NCBI GenBank assembly: GCA_003152995.1
Contig: PMBR01000089.1
Span: forward strand, 109,893-148,680
Length of the DNA stretch: 38,788 nt
Source of the DNA: Chloroflexota bacterium
Lineage (GTDB): Bacteria; Chloroflexota; Limnocylindria; Limnocylindrales; CSP1-4
Direction of reading: 5' to 3'
The position numbers and the translations under genes were made by a program. Shown piece by piece: positions 1 through 8,098 of this stretch. The notes under the pieces were generated by a model. It did no database searches. It saw only the letters and a program-made list of their open reading frames with translations, and was not told where the DNA came from. The number at the start of each line of letters is the position of its first letter. Positions within the stretch are counted from its first letter, which is position 1.

Positions 1-218
1 GGGACGTCGGTCTGGCCCTCGTTGTCGTCGCCCCAGGCGACGACAACGCCGGACGGCACAGCCGCAGCCGCAGGCGCGGCGAGCGGCCCGGCCCATACCG
101 CCAGGAGCCCCGAGAGCAGGAGCAACGCCGGAGCGAGTCCCAGGAGCCGGACCAGCGGCCGTCGCGGAGCGGGCGAGCCGCTGTGGGAATGAACCGAGGC
201 TGATACGAGTGACTTCAC
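1..218 (-). CDS. RCC1-repeat secreted protein, N-terminal part (runs off the window)
   Basis: This is the start of a gene reading out of the left edge; it is not in the ORF track because it is cut. I translated it from the reverse complement. A GTG start at 218 is preceded by GAGAGGAG about 9 nt upstream. The product opens with a basic stretch, then a long hydrophobic run (RLLGLAPALLLLSGLLAVWA) and an Ala-rich cleavage region, which is a signal peptide. The mature part begins VVVAWGDDNEGQTDVP, the signature of an RCC1-type beta-propeller repeat. Bacterial RCC1 proteins of this kind are secreted or surface proteins of mostly unknown ligand. Only about 72 codons are visible, so blade number and any anchor are unknown. 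Confidence 0.75.
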   Translation of the reverse strand, partial: MKSLVSASVHSHSGSPAPRRPLVRLLGLAPALLLLSGLLAVWAGPLAAPAAAAVPSGVVVAWGDDNEGQTDV

Positions 219-735
219 CGAACTTCGCTCCTCTCGGTGTTCGCAGACCTGCGCCGTGCGCTCCCCTGGTCTGCCCCTGCTCGCGCGTCTAACCGATGTA
301 CCCAATGTCTGAGGGACTTACAGCGCCGCTCAACTCGCCGCGTCGTAGCGCGCGATCTGTGGCGGATCCATGCCGCCGGCGGCCTTCACACGTCCGAAGA
401 GCCCTCGACCCTCCGGGGGCGTGCCAGCCCAGCCTACTCCGATGGGGAGTGGAAGAACAGGCTGATATCGGCGCCGGACTGCGCCCGAAGCGGAGCGGAG
501 CGGAGCGGCGACGATAGCCTTGTAGGGGGTTCGAGTTGGACCAGCCGAGTTGTACGACCCGCAGACTGACACCTTCAGCCCAACCGGATCGACGGCCCAC
601 TCAGGACAGAGGCTCGCGCCGAACCGCCAGACGGTGCCGGGCTGGTCGGGCGCGGGCGTGGGCGCAGCGGAGGCGCATGATCGCCTCGTCGAGCGCCACG
701 ACGCGCACGACGCCCACCCGACGAGGTTCGATCTC
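219..735. other. Gene-poor stretch between RCC1 gene and pirin
   Basis: This 517-bp stretch holds the upstream region of the leftward RCC1 gene, including its ribosome-binding site just right of 218. It also holds a short GCGGA tandem run near 489-512 and an in-frame kelch-coding remnant (separate entry). ORFs listed here in the track have no recognisable domain, disagree between strands and look like GC-rich shadows. Confidence 0.5.
541..600 (+). pseudogene. Kelch-blade remnant upstream of pirin
   Basis: The translation reads AELYDPQTDTFSPTGS, the blade-closing motif of the kelch protein at 8650-10119 (compare SAELYDP...TGSM there). At nucleotide level it resembles the last blade of that gene near 9944-9990 over about 54 bp. 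A TAG stop lies a few codons upstream and no further kelch sequence follows, so this is a debris-sized piece. It happens to be open in frame into the pirin gene, which is why the ORF track starts pirin too early, at the TTG of this motif (550). Confidence 0.6.
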
Positions 736-1749
736 ATGCCCGCCATCACCGTCCCCGACATCACCGTCCTGCCCCGCATCCCGGAGCCCGACCCAACGGT
801 CGCCCGCATGCGCGCCGTGCGCAGCCTGACCACGGCCCCGCACGGGCTAGAGGGCGAAGGCTTTCCCGTTCGGCGGGCATTCGCGGGCGTCGACCTCGCC
901 GACCTCGACCCGTTCGTCCACCTCGACCAGATGGGCGAGGTCGAATACGCGCCGGGCGAGCCGAAGGGCACTCCCTGGCACCCGCACCGCGGCTTCGAAA
1001 CTGTGACCTACATGATCGACGGAACCTTCGAACACCAGGACTCGAACGGCGGCGGGGGCGTCATCACCAACGGCGACACGCAATGGATGACCGCCGGCGC
1101 CGGCATCCTGCATATCGAAAAGCCGCCGGAATGGCTCGTCGTGAGCGGCGGGCTCTTCCACGGATTCCAGCTCTGGGTGAATCTGCCGCGCGCTCAGAAG
1201 TGGTCGTCGCCGCGCTACCAGGACCTGCGCGCCAGCGAAGTGGCAATCGCGTCCTCGCCCGATGGCGGCGCGCTCGTCCGGATCATCGCCGGCGAAGTCG
1301 CCGGGCACAAAGGGCCGGGTTCGACCTATTCGCCGATGACGCTGGTCCACGCGACCCTGAACCCTGGCGCGCGCCTGACGCTACCCTGGCGAGCCGATTA
1401 CAACGCCCTCGTATACGCCATGGCCGGACACGGCACGGTCGGCGTGGAGGCTCGGCCGATCCAGACCGGGCAACTCGCCGTCTTCGGCCCCGGCGACGCT
1501 CTCACGATGGCCGCCTCGCAAGTGCAGGAAAGCCGCAGCCCGAACCTCGACCTCCTCATCCTGGGCGGCCGCCCGATCGGCGAGCCCGTCGCCTGGATGG
1601 GACCGTTCGTGATGAACACTCGCGAGGAAGTCGTTCAGGCCTTTGCCGACTACCAGGCCGGCCGCCTCGGCACGATCCCCGCCACGACGGCGGTCCACAA
1701 CACGCCGACGACGGTGGTCGAATCGGGCCAGGCTCGGGACCGAGGCTGA
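736..1749 (+). CDS. Pirin family protein (bicupin)
   Basis: This is a 337-residue pirin-like protein. Pirins are metal-binding bicupins; some act as quercetin 2,3-dioxygenases and others as redox-dependent regulators. The N-terminal cupin shows HPHRGFETVTY (His82, His84) and GAGILHIEKP (His126, Glu128), matching the four-residue metal site of the family. The C-terminal cupin (about 200-290) ends with LLILGGRPIGEPVAWMGPFVMN, typical of pirins. I chose ATG 736 rather than the track start at 550 because the family begins there, an AGG-type ribosome-binding site lies about 10 nt upstream, and the upstream extension is kelch debris. Likely cytoplasmic. The flanking genes do not suggest a substrate. 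Confidence 0.93.
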   Translation: MPAITVPDITVLPRIPEPDPTVARMRAVRSLTTAPHGLEGEGFPVRRAFAGVDLADLDPFVHLDQMGEVEYAPGEPKGTPWHPHRGFETVTYMIDGTFEHQDSNGGGGVITNGDTQWMTAGAGILHIEKPPEWLVVSGGLFHGFQLWVNLPRAQKWSSPRYQDLRASEVAIASSPDGGALVRIIAGEVAGHKGPGSTYSPMTLVHATLNPGARLTLPWRADYNALVYAMAGHGTVGVEARPIQTGQLAVFGPGDALTMAASQVQESRSPNLDLLILGGRPIGEPVAWMGPFVMNTREEVVQAFADYQAGRLGTIPATTAVHNTPTTVVESGQARDRG

Positions 1750-1841
1750 CCCAACCGCCGTGCCGCGTTGCGATACGTGGAGCCGAACTTGACCGCCTGC
1801 GTGTCACGGCGATGATGAAGCCCCCCACCGAGGTGTAGACC

Positions 1842-2105
1842 ATGAACGCGCTGCAGATCCGCAAGACCTTGCTCTCAGGCCGCATCGGCCGGCGAATGGC
1901 CTGGCGCCCGAAGTTCTCGTCGAGAGGCAGACTCTCCGCCGTCGCGGCGAGGGGTCGGGTAGCGAACCTTCGTGTGTTCGCGGCGTTGGCCCTGGTGACC
2001 GGGCCCCTGGCGTTGTTCGCCATCTGGGCGACACGGTGGGTTCGCGAACGTCGCGTGCTCGTCAGCGTCGACGATCTGGGCGCCGCAACGGCCGAACCCG
2101 CCTGA
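1842..2105 (+). CDS. Small hypothetical membrane protein
   Basis: This 87-codon ORF starts at ATG with GAGGTG about 9 nt upstream. The N-terminal half is basic and Arg-rich. A single hydrophobic segment follows (FAALALVTGPLALFAIWA, about residues 46-63), then a short charged tail. I do not recognise a family. It lies convergent to the mannosyltransferase gene with a 19-bp gap. Antisense ORFs of similar length cover the same stretch, so it may not be a gene. The ribosome-binding site and the coherent membrane segment favour it modestly. Confidence 0.4.
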   Translation: MNALQIRKTLLSGRIGRRMAWRPKFSSRGRLSAVAARGRVANLRVFAALALVTGPLALFAIWATRWVRERRVLVSVDDLGAATAEPA

Positions 2106-2124
2106 AGTCCGCCCCTCGCGTCGC

Positions 2125-5100
2125 TCAGGGAAGAGGCGAGGAGTCGAAGCCGCCGGCCGGGTCCGCCTCGGCGTCCTCCGGGTCGGTGCCGTCGCCGGCA
2201 GAGTCGAAGCCGCCGGCCGGGTCCGCCTCGGCGTCCTCCGGGTCGGTGCCGTCGCCGGCGGAGTCGAAGCCGTCTGCGTAGCCGCCCGAACCGGAGCCAC
2301 GTAGCAGGTCGAACCGGCGCCAGCCGACCAATACCCTGCGCTCCCAACCGACCCAGGCAGCAGCGCCGGCCAGGAGCACCGCGGCCGCGACAGCCGTCAG
2401 CGTATCGAGGCTGACGATCTTCACGGTCGCCGAGACCTGCTGGTTCGTGGCGAATTGGAAGCCGTACATCCAGGTCGGCGAGGTGACCGAGTAGATGCCC
2501 TGAATCGTGTTGGGCAACCAGAGGGCCGAGAGATCCGGGTACATGAACGCAAAGACCAGGGCGGCGATCGCGCACACGCCGAGCACGAACCGGCGCGGGT
2601 TTCGCGCCGTCAGGGCGAAATAGGACCCGAGGACGCCCACGGTCACCGGAAGGAACGTCAGCGAGTCGGACGGCAACGCCTCGTGGATGAGGACGTCGTT
2701 CGGGGCGGCGATCCCAAGCCACCAGATGAGCACGACCGCAATCCCCGTCGGCACGAAGGGCGCGACCATCCGGCCTCGATCCTCGAACCCCTGGGCCTGG
2801 CGACGCTCGGAGCGCCAAAGAGGAAGGGCCAGCGCCAGGAGCGCCGCGACCAGGACCGCCGCGATCAGGAAGACGCGAGTGGTGATGACCACATCGCCTG
2901 TAGCCGTCCCGCAGACCGTGTTCCCGAAGTACTCCGTGGTGTCAACTCGAGCGAGCCCGCATAGCCCCGGTTTCAGGAGCCAGAGAACGCCCGGCGTCAG
3001 GAGCGCAGCGGCTCCGGCGACCCTGGCAAGCAGCCACGTGCGGCGCGACGGTCCATGCCACACCTCCGCCAGGAGGTATGCCAGGCCCAACAGGAAGAAC
3101 GGCAGCGCGGTGTAGAAGTGGTATTGGAACGAGGCGCGATCGATGCGCGACCACGACAACCACTGCCAGAAGAACGCCGCGGCGATCAGGGCCAGGCCGA
3201 GGTTCCGTCGCTTGAAAGCCTGCCAGGAAATGAAGGCCATGCCGGCGATGGCCATCCACCACAGGGCCGGGTTGCCGCCGTCGTGGATCCACGAGAACAT
3301 CCCCGGCACGTCGCTTCCGCTCGCGAACCAGACCGGCTTGAGATCCAGAGGCCAGGCCCACCACGGCGACGACGCCTGATGCGGTAGGCGCAGCGTGTCG
3401 TGATAGTTGTACATGGCGATGGTCAGATCCCAGAGCGTTTGCCCGGTGTGGCCCGCCGGCCATGCGTCCAGGCACGCGCCACTCTGGGCGTCGGCGCTCC
3501 AGCAGGCTATCGCCGGCTCCGGGCCGGTCGCCGCCGTCTGCTGCTGCCAGGGCATCGACCAGGGTATGTACAGCACGATGTACACGAGGAACGGAAGGAC
3601 GGCGATGCAGAACGCCGTCCAGGCGGCCGGGACACCGAAGCCTGAGCCCAGCCGCAACCAGCCTTCGGGCGCAGGTGACGGACGCTCGGCAAACGCGGCC
3701 GGGCTGTCCGGCCGAGGTGCGACGGCCAGCGGCCCCAACCCAAAGCGGCCGGCGACCCAGAAAGCGGCGCCGGCCATGATGCCGACTCCGAGGCCCGCCG
3801 CACCCGCTTCAAGGGCAACCTTGAACAGTGGCTGGAGATTGAACGGGAGCCCGAACGGGACAAAAAGCAGAGCGAGGGCGAAAGGCCCCACCAGCCCCAC
3901 GACAGGGGGCGCGCCGATGGCGAAGTACAGCTCTTCTCGGGTCCATGCAACAGGGCGGTAAGCGTTGCCGGCTGCCGCCAGACACGTGACCGCAAGCATG
4001 ATCACAAAGAACGTGTAGTTGGGGGCGCCGTTGTCCAGCGATCCCGGCGACGCCAGAAGCGCTCCGGCCAGAAGCAGACCCGACACGGTGGCGGTGGCGG
4101 CTCCCACGAACACCTTGTCCGGCGTGAGACGGGTGCGCGCGGCCCAGGCGATGCCGACGCCGACGGCGAGCGCCGCAGCAGTCAACAAGAGAAGGCACAC
4201 AAATGCGTTGCCCGTACCGGGCTCGTAGTTCATCTCCGCGATGGCCATCCAGCCCAATACCCCGGTGCCGGCGGCCAGGCCCAGGATCGTCACCAGCCTT
4301 CCGAGCGCCGACCTGATCAGGATCAGGACGCCGATGCTGGCGATGGCGTAGAAGGCGACCCATTTGGAGACCAGGGCAAGTCCGAGGACCACCCCCAGGA
4401 GCGGCATGCCCAGCCAGAAGACGAAACGGTTCTTCCACACCTTTAGCCAGATGACGGCGAAGATCAGGTACGCCAGCAGCAGGAAGCCGCCCACATAGGT
4501 GTCGTTCATGGCGATGCGGGACTGGGCGAAGAGCATCCCGTCCACAAGCGAGAAGAAGGCGATGAGCAGGCCGACGCTTCGACGCCGGAACAGGATTCGC
4601 GCGAGCAGGTAGAGACAGACGGCCGTCAGCGCGCCGAACAGGACGCCGACGATCCGCCAGGAGAAGGCGAACTGTCCGACGTCGACCGAGGCGGTCGAAC
4701 CATCGGGCGCGAAGGCCAGCAAGGCCTCACGATCGGCGCCCGGCATCTGCGTGACGTCGTCGATGCCGCGCACCTGGACCGCGTTGTCGACTCCGATCGC
4801 CACGGGCGCGAAAGGCAGCCCGGCGTCGGAGAAGACGGCGTTGCCGTTTGTCTCGATCGCGTAGACGGTCCAGCCCGTGCCGCCGGGCGTTCGGCCCAGG
4901 ACCTGCGCGACCTTCGTGGCATCGTCGAAGACCACCTGGGTAACCTCGCCGGGCATCTTCTTGAGCGGCTGATCGCCCTCCAGGGAGACGACGTAGGGGG
5001 TCGACGAGGCGTTCAGGCCGACCAGCAACAAGGAGTCGCCGGCGGTGACGTAATAGCGATAGATGCCCTGGCGAATCGCGTCCGGGTTGAGGGCGATCGA

Positions 5101-6894
5101 AGTTGCCGGCGAGTCGGTGTCGATGGTGGAGTTGATCACAAGGTGGCGGGCGTCCAATACCCCGACCCCGTTCCGATAGGCCACCAGGACCTCCGGAGTC
5201 GAGTCGGCCAGGTCGACACCCGGCAGCGCGCCAGAGTCGATTTCGTCTCGAATGCTCGTGATCTGATCCGTCGTGAGCGATCCCAGAGGCAACGCCACCT
5301 CGAGCCCGCCGGTCGAACTCATGGACTCCTGAACCGGCGCGGCATCGATCCCCACCAGGTCGGCCAGTGTTTGGGCTTCGGCGATCGCGTCCTGGATGCG
5401 GCTCGGGTCTGCGGTGACGATGGTCGGGCCCGCGCCCAGCGCAGCAAAATCGGCCGCTCCGGGAACCGCGCCGCGGCCTACGATCGTGCCGCCACCGGCG
5501 GCCAGGTCGATCGAGACGACGCTGCCGCTCGCGTCCGAAACGAGGATGTACGGCGGGCTCCCCACGAAGATGTGAGCGATCGAGAGGCCCGTGCTCACGC
5601 TCAGTTGCACGGCCGCCTTGACTGAGTTGGTTGCACCCGCTCGCAGATCGTCGAGCGAGTTCGTGTCGATGCTGTAGACCTTCCCGTCCGACGTGCCGAC
5701 GTAGATCAGGCCGCTGATGCTCGGGCCGGAGAGGGCGGACGCGCCCGGGATCGAATACGTGTGCGACAGGGCCCGTGTCCCGAGGTCGTAGGCTCGGACT
5801 TCCGAGCCGGTCGCGACGAAGATCCGGTCGCCGTATAGGGTTCCGTAGTTGGTCTGGGCATTGGGATCGGGAGTGGTGGCGCCCGGCGAGTCGACCGTTC
5901 GCTGCTGGACCACGGCGGCCTTGACCGGCACATCCAGACTGCCCGCAGCGGTGACCTTGTCGTCGGAGAAGAGCGTGATCCCGCCGGCAATGGCGTACTT
6001 GGCCAGGTGCGGATGAGTCCACTCGAATATGTCGTGCTGGATGCCGTAGCGCCACTCCTGCAGGAACTCCGTCGCGGTCCGGGCGTGGTAGACCTCGTCG
6101 AAGTACATCTGGGTTGGCTCGCCGAGGCGGTAGACCCGCATCGAGAGGATGACGACGATCAGCGCCACCACGACCCAGATGTCCGTCCTGTCCAGACGGC
6201 CGCGGGGCTCAGAGTCCAGGGCCGCCGATCGATCGGGGAATGCCGGCGGCCGCGCGAGCCTGTGCCAGGCCCTCATCACCCAACCCGGGACATACCGTGG
6301 CTGCGTCAGCGGATCCGGGTCCTCGCCGCTCTCGGGCTGATCGGGCGCGGCTTCGTCTGCCACTTCGAGCTGCGCTTCGTCCGCCGCCGTGGCCCCAGCT
6401 TCGTGGGGCGCCGCTTCGCTGGGCGCCGCTTCGTCCGCCGCCGCTTGGTGGCCTGCCGGTTCGCGCCGGCGCTCCCGGAACAACTCCAGGACACCGACGG
6501 ATAGCACCGCCAGGCCTGCGGCGGCGAGCCAGAAGCCCGCTCCTCTGGCGGGCGGCCACGGCACGAGCTGGCGCGCGGCCAGGTCGGCCACGCGCAGCCC
6601 GTAGCCGGCCAGAGCTACGGCGAAGAGCAGGAGGTAGGCCGGCGGGCGGTCGACCGGGACCGGGCTTTCGGAGACCAACCGGAGAGTCACGAGCAACAGA
6701 CATGCGGCCGCAGCCAGGAACATCAGGAAGACCCGGCCGTCGGAGATGCCCTTGTCGGTCCAGACGGGCAGCTCGCCGGGGCCGCCGCCGATCTGCCACC
6801 ACTGCAGGAGCGAGGACGCAACCACGACGATGGCGCCGATCGAGACGATCCCGCGCCCTCTGGTCAGCGCTGCCCCACTCGGCTGCGCGGTCAT
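2125..6894 (-). CDS. PMT/GT39-type glycosyltransferase with beta-propeller inserted in the first external loop
   Basis: This 1589-residue polytopic membrane protein is most like protein O-mannosyltransferases (GT-C fold, polyprenyl-phosphate-sugar donors). Four N-terminal helices (about 15-140) precede an Ala/Glu/Pro linker (about 145-200). The PMT core begins near 237: an acidic pair in YFDEVYHARTA (Asp266, Glu267), then THPHLAKY (about 293-300), the family's HPPxGK-like motif. PMT sequence resumes only at FSWRIVGVLFG (about 743), followed by SRIAMNDTY and about a dozen more helices. The intervening ~400 residues (about 345-740) are beta-rich, with phrases such as LIYVGTSDGKVYSIDT that indicate a PQQ/WD-like propeller. 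The C-terminus carries the acidic 20-residue repeats. Its ATG overlaps the TGA of the anti-sigma-like gene by 4 nt, so translation is probably coupled. The role in protein or envelope glycosylation is inferred; acceptor and sugar are unknown. Confidence 0.88.
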   Translation of the reverse strand: MTAQPSGAALTRGRGIVSIGAIVVVASSLLQWWQIGGGPGELPVWTDKGISDGRVFLMFLAAAACLLLVTLRLVSESPVPVDRPPAYLLLFAVALAGYGLRVADLAARQLVPWPPARGAGFWLAAAGLAVLSVGVLELFRERRREPAGHQAAADEAAPSEAAPHEAGATAADEAQLEVADEAAPDQPESGEDPDPLTQPRYVPGWVMRAWHRLARPPAFPDRSAALDSEPRGRLDRTDIWVVVALIVVILSMRVYRLGEPTQMYFDEVYHARTATEFLQEWRYGIQHDIFEWTHPHLAKYAIAGGITLFSDDKVTAAGSLDVPVKAAVVQQRTVDSPGATTPDPNAQTNYGTLYGDRIFVATGSEVRAYDLGTRALSHTYSIPGASALSGPSISGLIYVGTSDGKVYSIDTNSLDDLRAGATNSVKAAVQLSVSTGLSIAHIFVGSPPYILVSDASGSVVSIDLAAGGGTIVGRGAVPGAADFAALGAGPTIVTADPSRIQDAIAEAQTLADLVGIDAAPVQESMSSTGGLEVALPLGSLTTDQITSIRDEIDSGALPGVDLADSTPEVLVAYRNGVGVLDARHLVINSTIDTDSPATSIALNPDAIRQGIYRYYVTAGDSLLLVGLNASSTPYVVSLEGDQPLKKMPGEVTQVVFDDATKVAQVLGRTPGGTGWTVYAIETNGNAVFSDAGLPFAPVAIGVDNAVQVRGIDDVTQMPGADREALLAFAPDGSTASVDVGQFAFSWRIVGVLFGALTAVCLYLLARILFRRRSVGLLIAFFSLVDGMLFAQSRIAMNDTYVGGFLLLAYLIFAVIWLKVWKNRFVFWLGMPLLGVVLGLALVSKWVAFYAIASIGVLILIRSALGRLVTILGLAAGTGVLGWMAIAEMNYEPGTGNAFVCLLLLTAAALAVGVGIAWAARTRLTPDKVFVGAATATVSGLLLAGALLASPGSLDNGAPNYTFFVIMLAVTCLAAAGNAYRPVAWTREELYFAIGAPPVVGLVGPFALALLFVPFGLPFNLQPLFKVALEAGAAGLGVGIMAGAAFWVAGRFGLGPLAVAPRPDSPAAFAERPSPAPEGWLRLGSGFGVPAAWTAFCIAVLPFLVYIVLYIPWSMPWQQQTAATGPEPAIACWSADAQSGACLDAWPAGHTGQTLWDLTIAMYNYHDTLRLPHQASSPWWAWPLDLKPVWFASGSDVPGMFSWIHDGGNPALWWMAIAGMAFISWQAFKRRNLGLALIAAAFFWQWLSWSRIDRASFQYHFYTALPFFLLGLAYLLAEVWHGPSRRTWLLARVAGAAALLTPGVLWLLKPGLCGLARVDTTEYFGNTVCGTATGDVVITTRVFLIAAVLVAALLALALPLWRSERRQAQGFEDRGRMVAPFVPTGIAVVLIWWLGIAAPNDVLIHEALPSDSLTFLPVTVGVLGSYFALTARNPRRFVLGVCAIAALVFAFMYPDLSALWLPNTIQGIYSVTSPTWMYGFQFATNQQVSATVKIVSLDTLTAVAAAVLLAGAAAWVGWERRVLVGWRRFDLLRGSGSGGYADGFDSAGDGTDPEDAEADPAGGFDSAGDGTDPEDAEADPAGGFDSSPLP
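2141..2272. repeat. 60-bp tandem repeat in the 3' end of the mannosyltransferase gene
   Basis: Two 60-bp copies (2141-2200 and 2201-2260), differing only at the last base, are followed by 12 bp of a third. In the minus-strand gene they encode an acidic 20-residue unit, GFDSAGDGTDPEDAEADPAG, twice. The near-perfect identity indicates recent slippage or duplication, and the unit length keeps the reading frame. Confidence 0.95.
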
Positions 6895-7355
6895 TGCCAG
6901 AGGCTGACCGTCCGGCCGCCTCCCGACGCCCAGCGCAAGCCGTCGCCCTGCTCCGGCGCGACCAGGACGGTCAGGACGCCCGTCGAGACGGTTGGTGGGG
7001 CCGATTTCGTCGGTTCGGCGGGCGAGGGCGAGAGCGACGGCGACGGCGAAGGCGTGAGGGTGATGGCCGGCAGCGGCGACGGCGTCACGGAAGACAAGTG
7101 GCTGCCATCCGGGAGCCGCTGAGCCAGAGGAGATCCGGCGACAATGGCCAGAGCCACGACTGCAACTGTTGCTGCGGCGACGGCCGCGACGGCGAGGGCG
7201 AGGCGAAGCCCCGTGGACGTCTTCGGTCGTCCGAACCGGCGCTGGTCGGCCAGCAACATCCCGAGTGGAGGTGCCGAGCCGACCGCGCAGTCAAGCTCGG
7301 CGGCGTGCGCCTTCATTCGATCGCGAAGGGTTTGCTCGAAATCGAATGCACTCAT
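6891..7355 (-). CDS. Anti-sigma-factor-like membrane protein
   Basis: This 154-residue protein has a charged N-terminal ~50 residues of the kind that bind ECF sigma factors. One transmembrane helix follows (about 51-75, Ala/Val-rich), then a Pro/Ser/Thr linker and a short external tail. It has no recognisable zinc-binding anti-sigma motif (HxxxCxxC), so the assignment rests mainly on context. Its ATG overlaps the sigma factor's TGA by 4 nt and its own TGA overlaps the mannosyltransferase ATG by 4 nt. The likely job is to hold the sigma factor at the membrane and release it on an envelope signal. This is inferred from gene order. Confidence 0.7.
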   Translation of the reverse strand: MSAFDFEQTLRDRMKAHAAELDCAVGSAPPLGMLLADQRRFGRPKTSTGLRLALAVAAVAAATVAVVALAIVAGSPLAQRLPDGSHLSSVTPSPLPAITLTPSPSPSLSPSPAEPTKSAPPTVSTGVLTVLVAPEQGDGLRWASGGGRTVSLWQ

Positions 7356-7909
7356 AGGTCGAGCACCTCCGGTCGCTTGCGCAGGGCGGCTACCCCTCGA
7401 GAAACGTTGGTTCGCACTCCCGCCGGCGAAAGCCCCATGACCCGGCCGATCTGGTCGTCGTCGAGGTCGAACAGGAACCGCAGCACGATCGCCTCATGCT
7501 GGCGAGGCGACAGGCAATCGCGAAGCTGGTCGAACCAGACGGCCGCCTCGACCCGGCCAAGAGAGTCGGCCGAGGCGGGCGGATCGTCGGTTCGAGACAA
7601 CGAATGCCAGGGCAGGACATGGCGCTTGTTGCGATCGATCACGATCCGGCGTGCGATCAGGAACAGCCAGGGGATCGGATCTGCGGCGGGACCGCGCCCG
7701 GCCTGCCAGGCTGCGAAGGCGCGACGGACCGTTTCGGCGGCCACGTCCTCGGCATCCTCGTGGTGTCTGACCAACACCCAGGCGTACCGGCAGAGCCGCG
7801 GCCACGCGGCAACGTAGATCTCCTCGAAGGCGGCGTCGGAATCCAGCGTCCTGGCTGGACTGGCTTCTGCCACCCTCAAGATCAAACCCCCTGCGAATGC
7901 GCTTGCCAC
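7352..7909 (-). CDS. ECF RNA polymerase sigma factor (operon leader)
   Basis: The protein has up to 185 residues. Sigma-70 region 2 spans about 30-95 (RLCRYAWVLVRHHEDAEDVAAETV) and region 4 about 120-175 (LSPRQHEAIVLRFLFDLDDDQIGRVMGLSPAGV), with a short linker and no regions 1 or 3, as in ECF factors. The track start is GTG 7909, which lacks a good ribosome-binding site. TTG at 7879, 7 nt after GCAGGGGG, is a better-supported start and would remove ten residues without touching region 2. It is the first gene of a three-gene operon with 4-nt overlaps and is divergent from a second ECF gene at 8.1 kb. Confidence 0.92.
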   Translation of the reverse strand: MASAFAGGLILRVAEASPARTLDSDAAFEEIYVAAWPRLCRYAWVLVRHHEDAEDVAAETVRRAFAAWQAGRGPAADPIPWLFLIARRIVIDRNKRHVLPWHSLSRTDDPPASADSLGRVEAAVWFDQLRDCLSPRQHEAIVLRFLFDLDDDQIGRVMGLSPAGVRTNVSRGVAALRKRPEVLDL

Positions 7910-8030
7910 ACTGAGGATAACGACACGGCACCACGATTTGTGTCATGCCGGTCGCGGCGGCGGCACGATCGCGAGCCCGGTCGCCGGATCGTCTCTCGGC
8001 CGGCCTTGGGCTTGCAGTTCGGGCGAAGAT

Positions 8031-8058
8031 TGAACCCTCGCGGCAGCGCCTGCGTCAG
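8031..8058 (+). promoter_or_regulatory. Candidate ECF-type promoter (TGAACC-N16-CGTCAG)
   Basis: TGAACC at 8031-8036 and CGTCAG at 8053-8058 are separated by 16 bp. Many ECF sigma factors read a -35 containing GAAC and a -10 containing CGTC, so this pair directly upstream of an ECF gene suggests autoregulation. It is a pattern match by eye; the high GC content makes CGTC common, so confidence is limited. Confidence 0.4.
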
Positions 8059-8098
8059 ATCAGGCATGATCAGCGCGACAGCGAGGGGAGAGAGCCGC

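Noticed and set aside
1556-2818. 420-residue minus-strand ORF overlapping the glycosyltransferase 3' end and the small membrane ORF
   Set aside because: Arg/Gly/Pro-rich, no domain, frame-shifted relative to the clear PMT protein; typical high-GC shadow.
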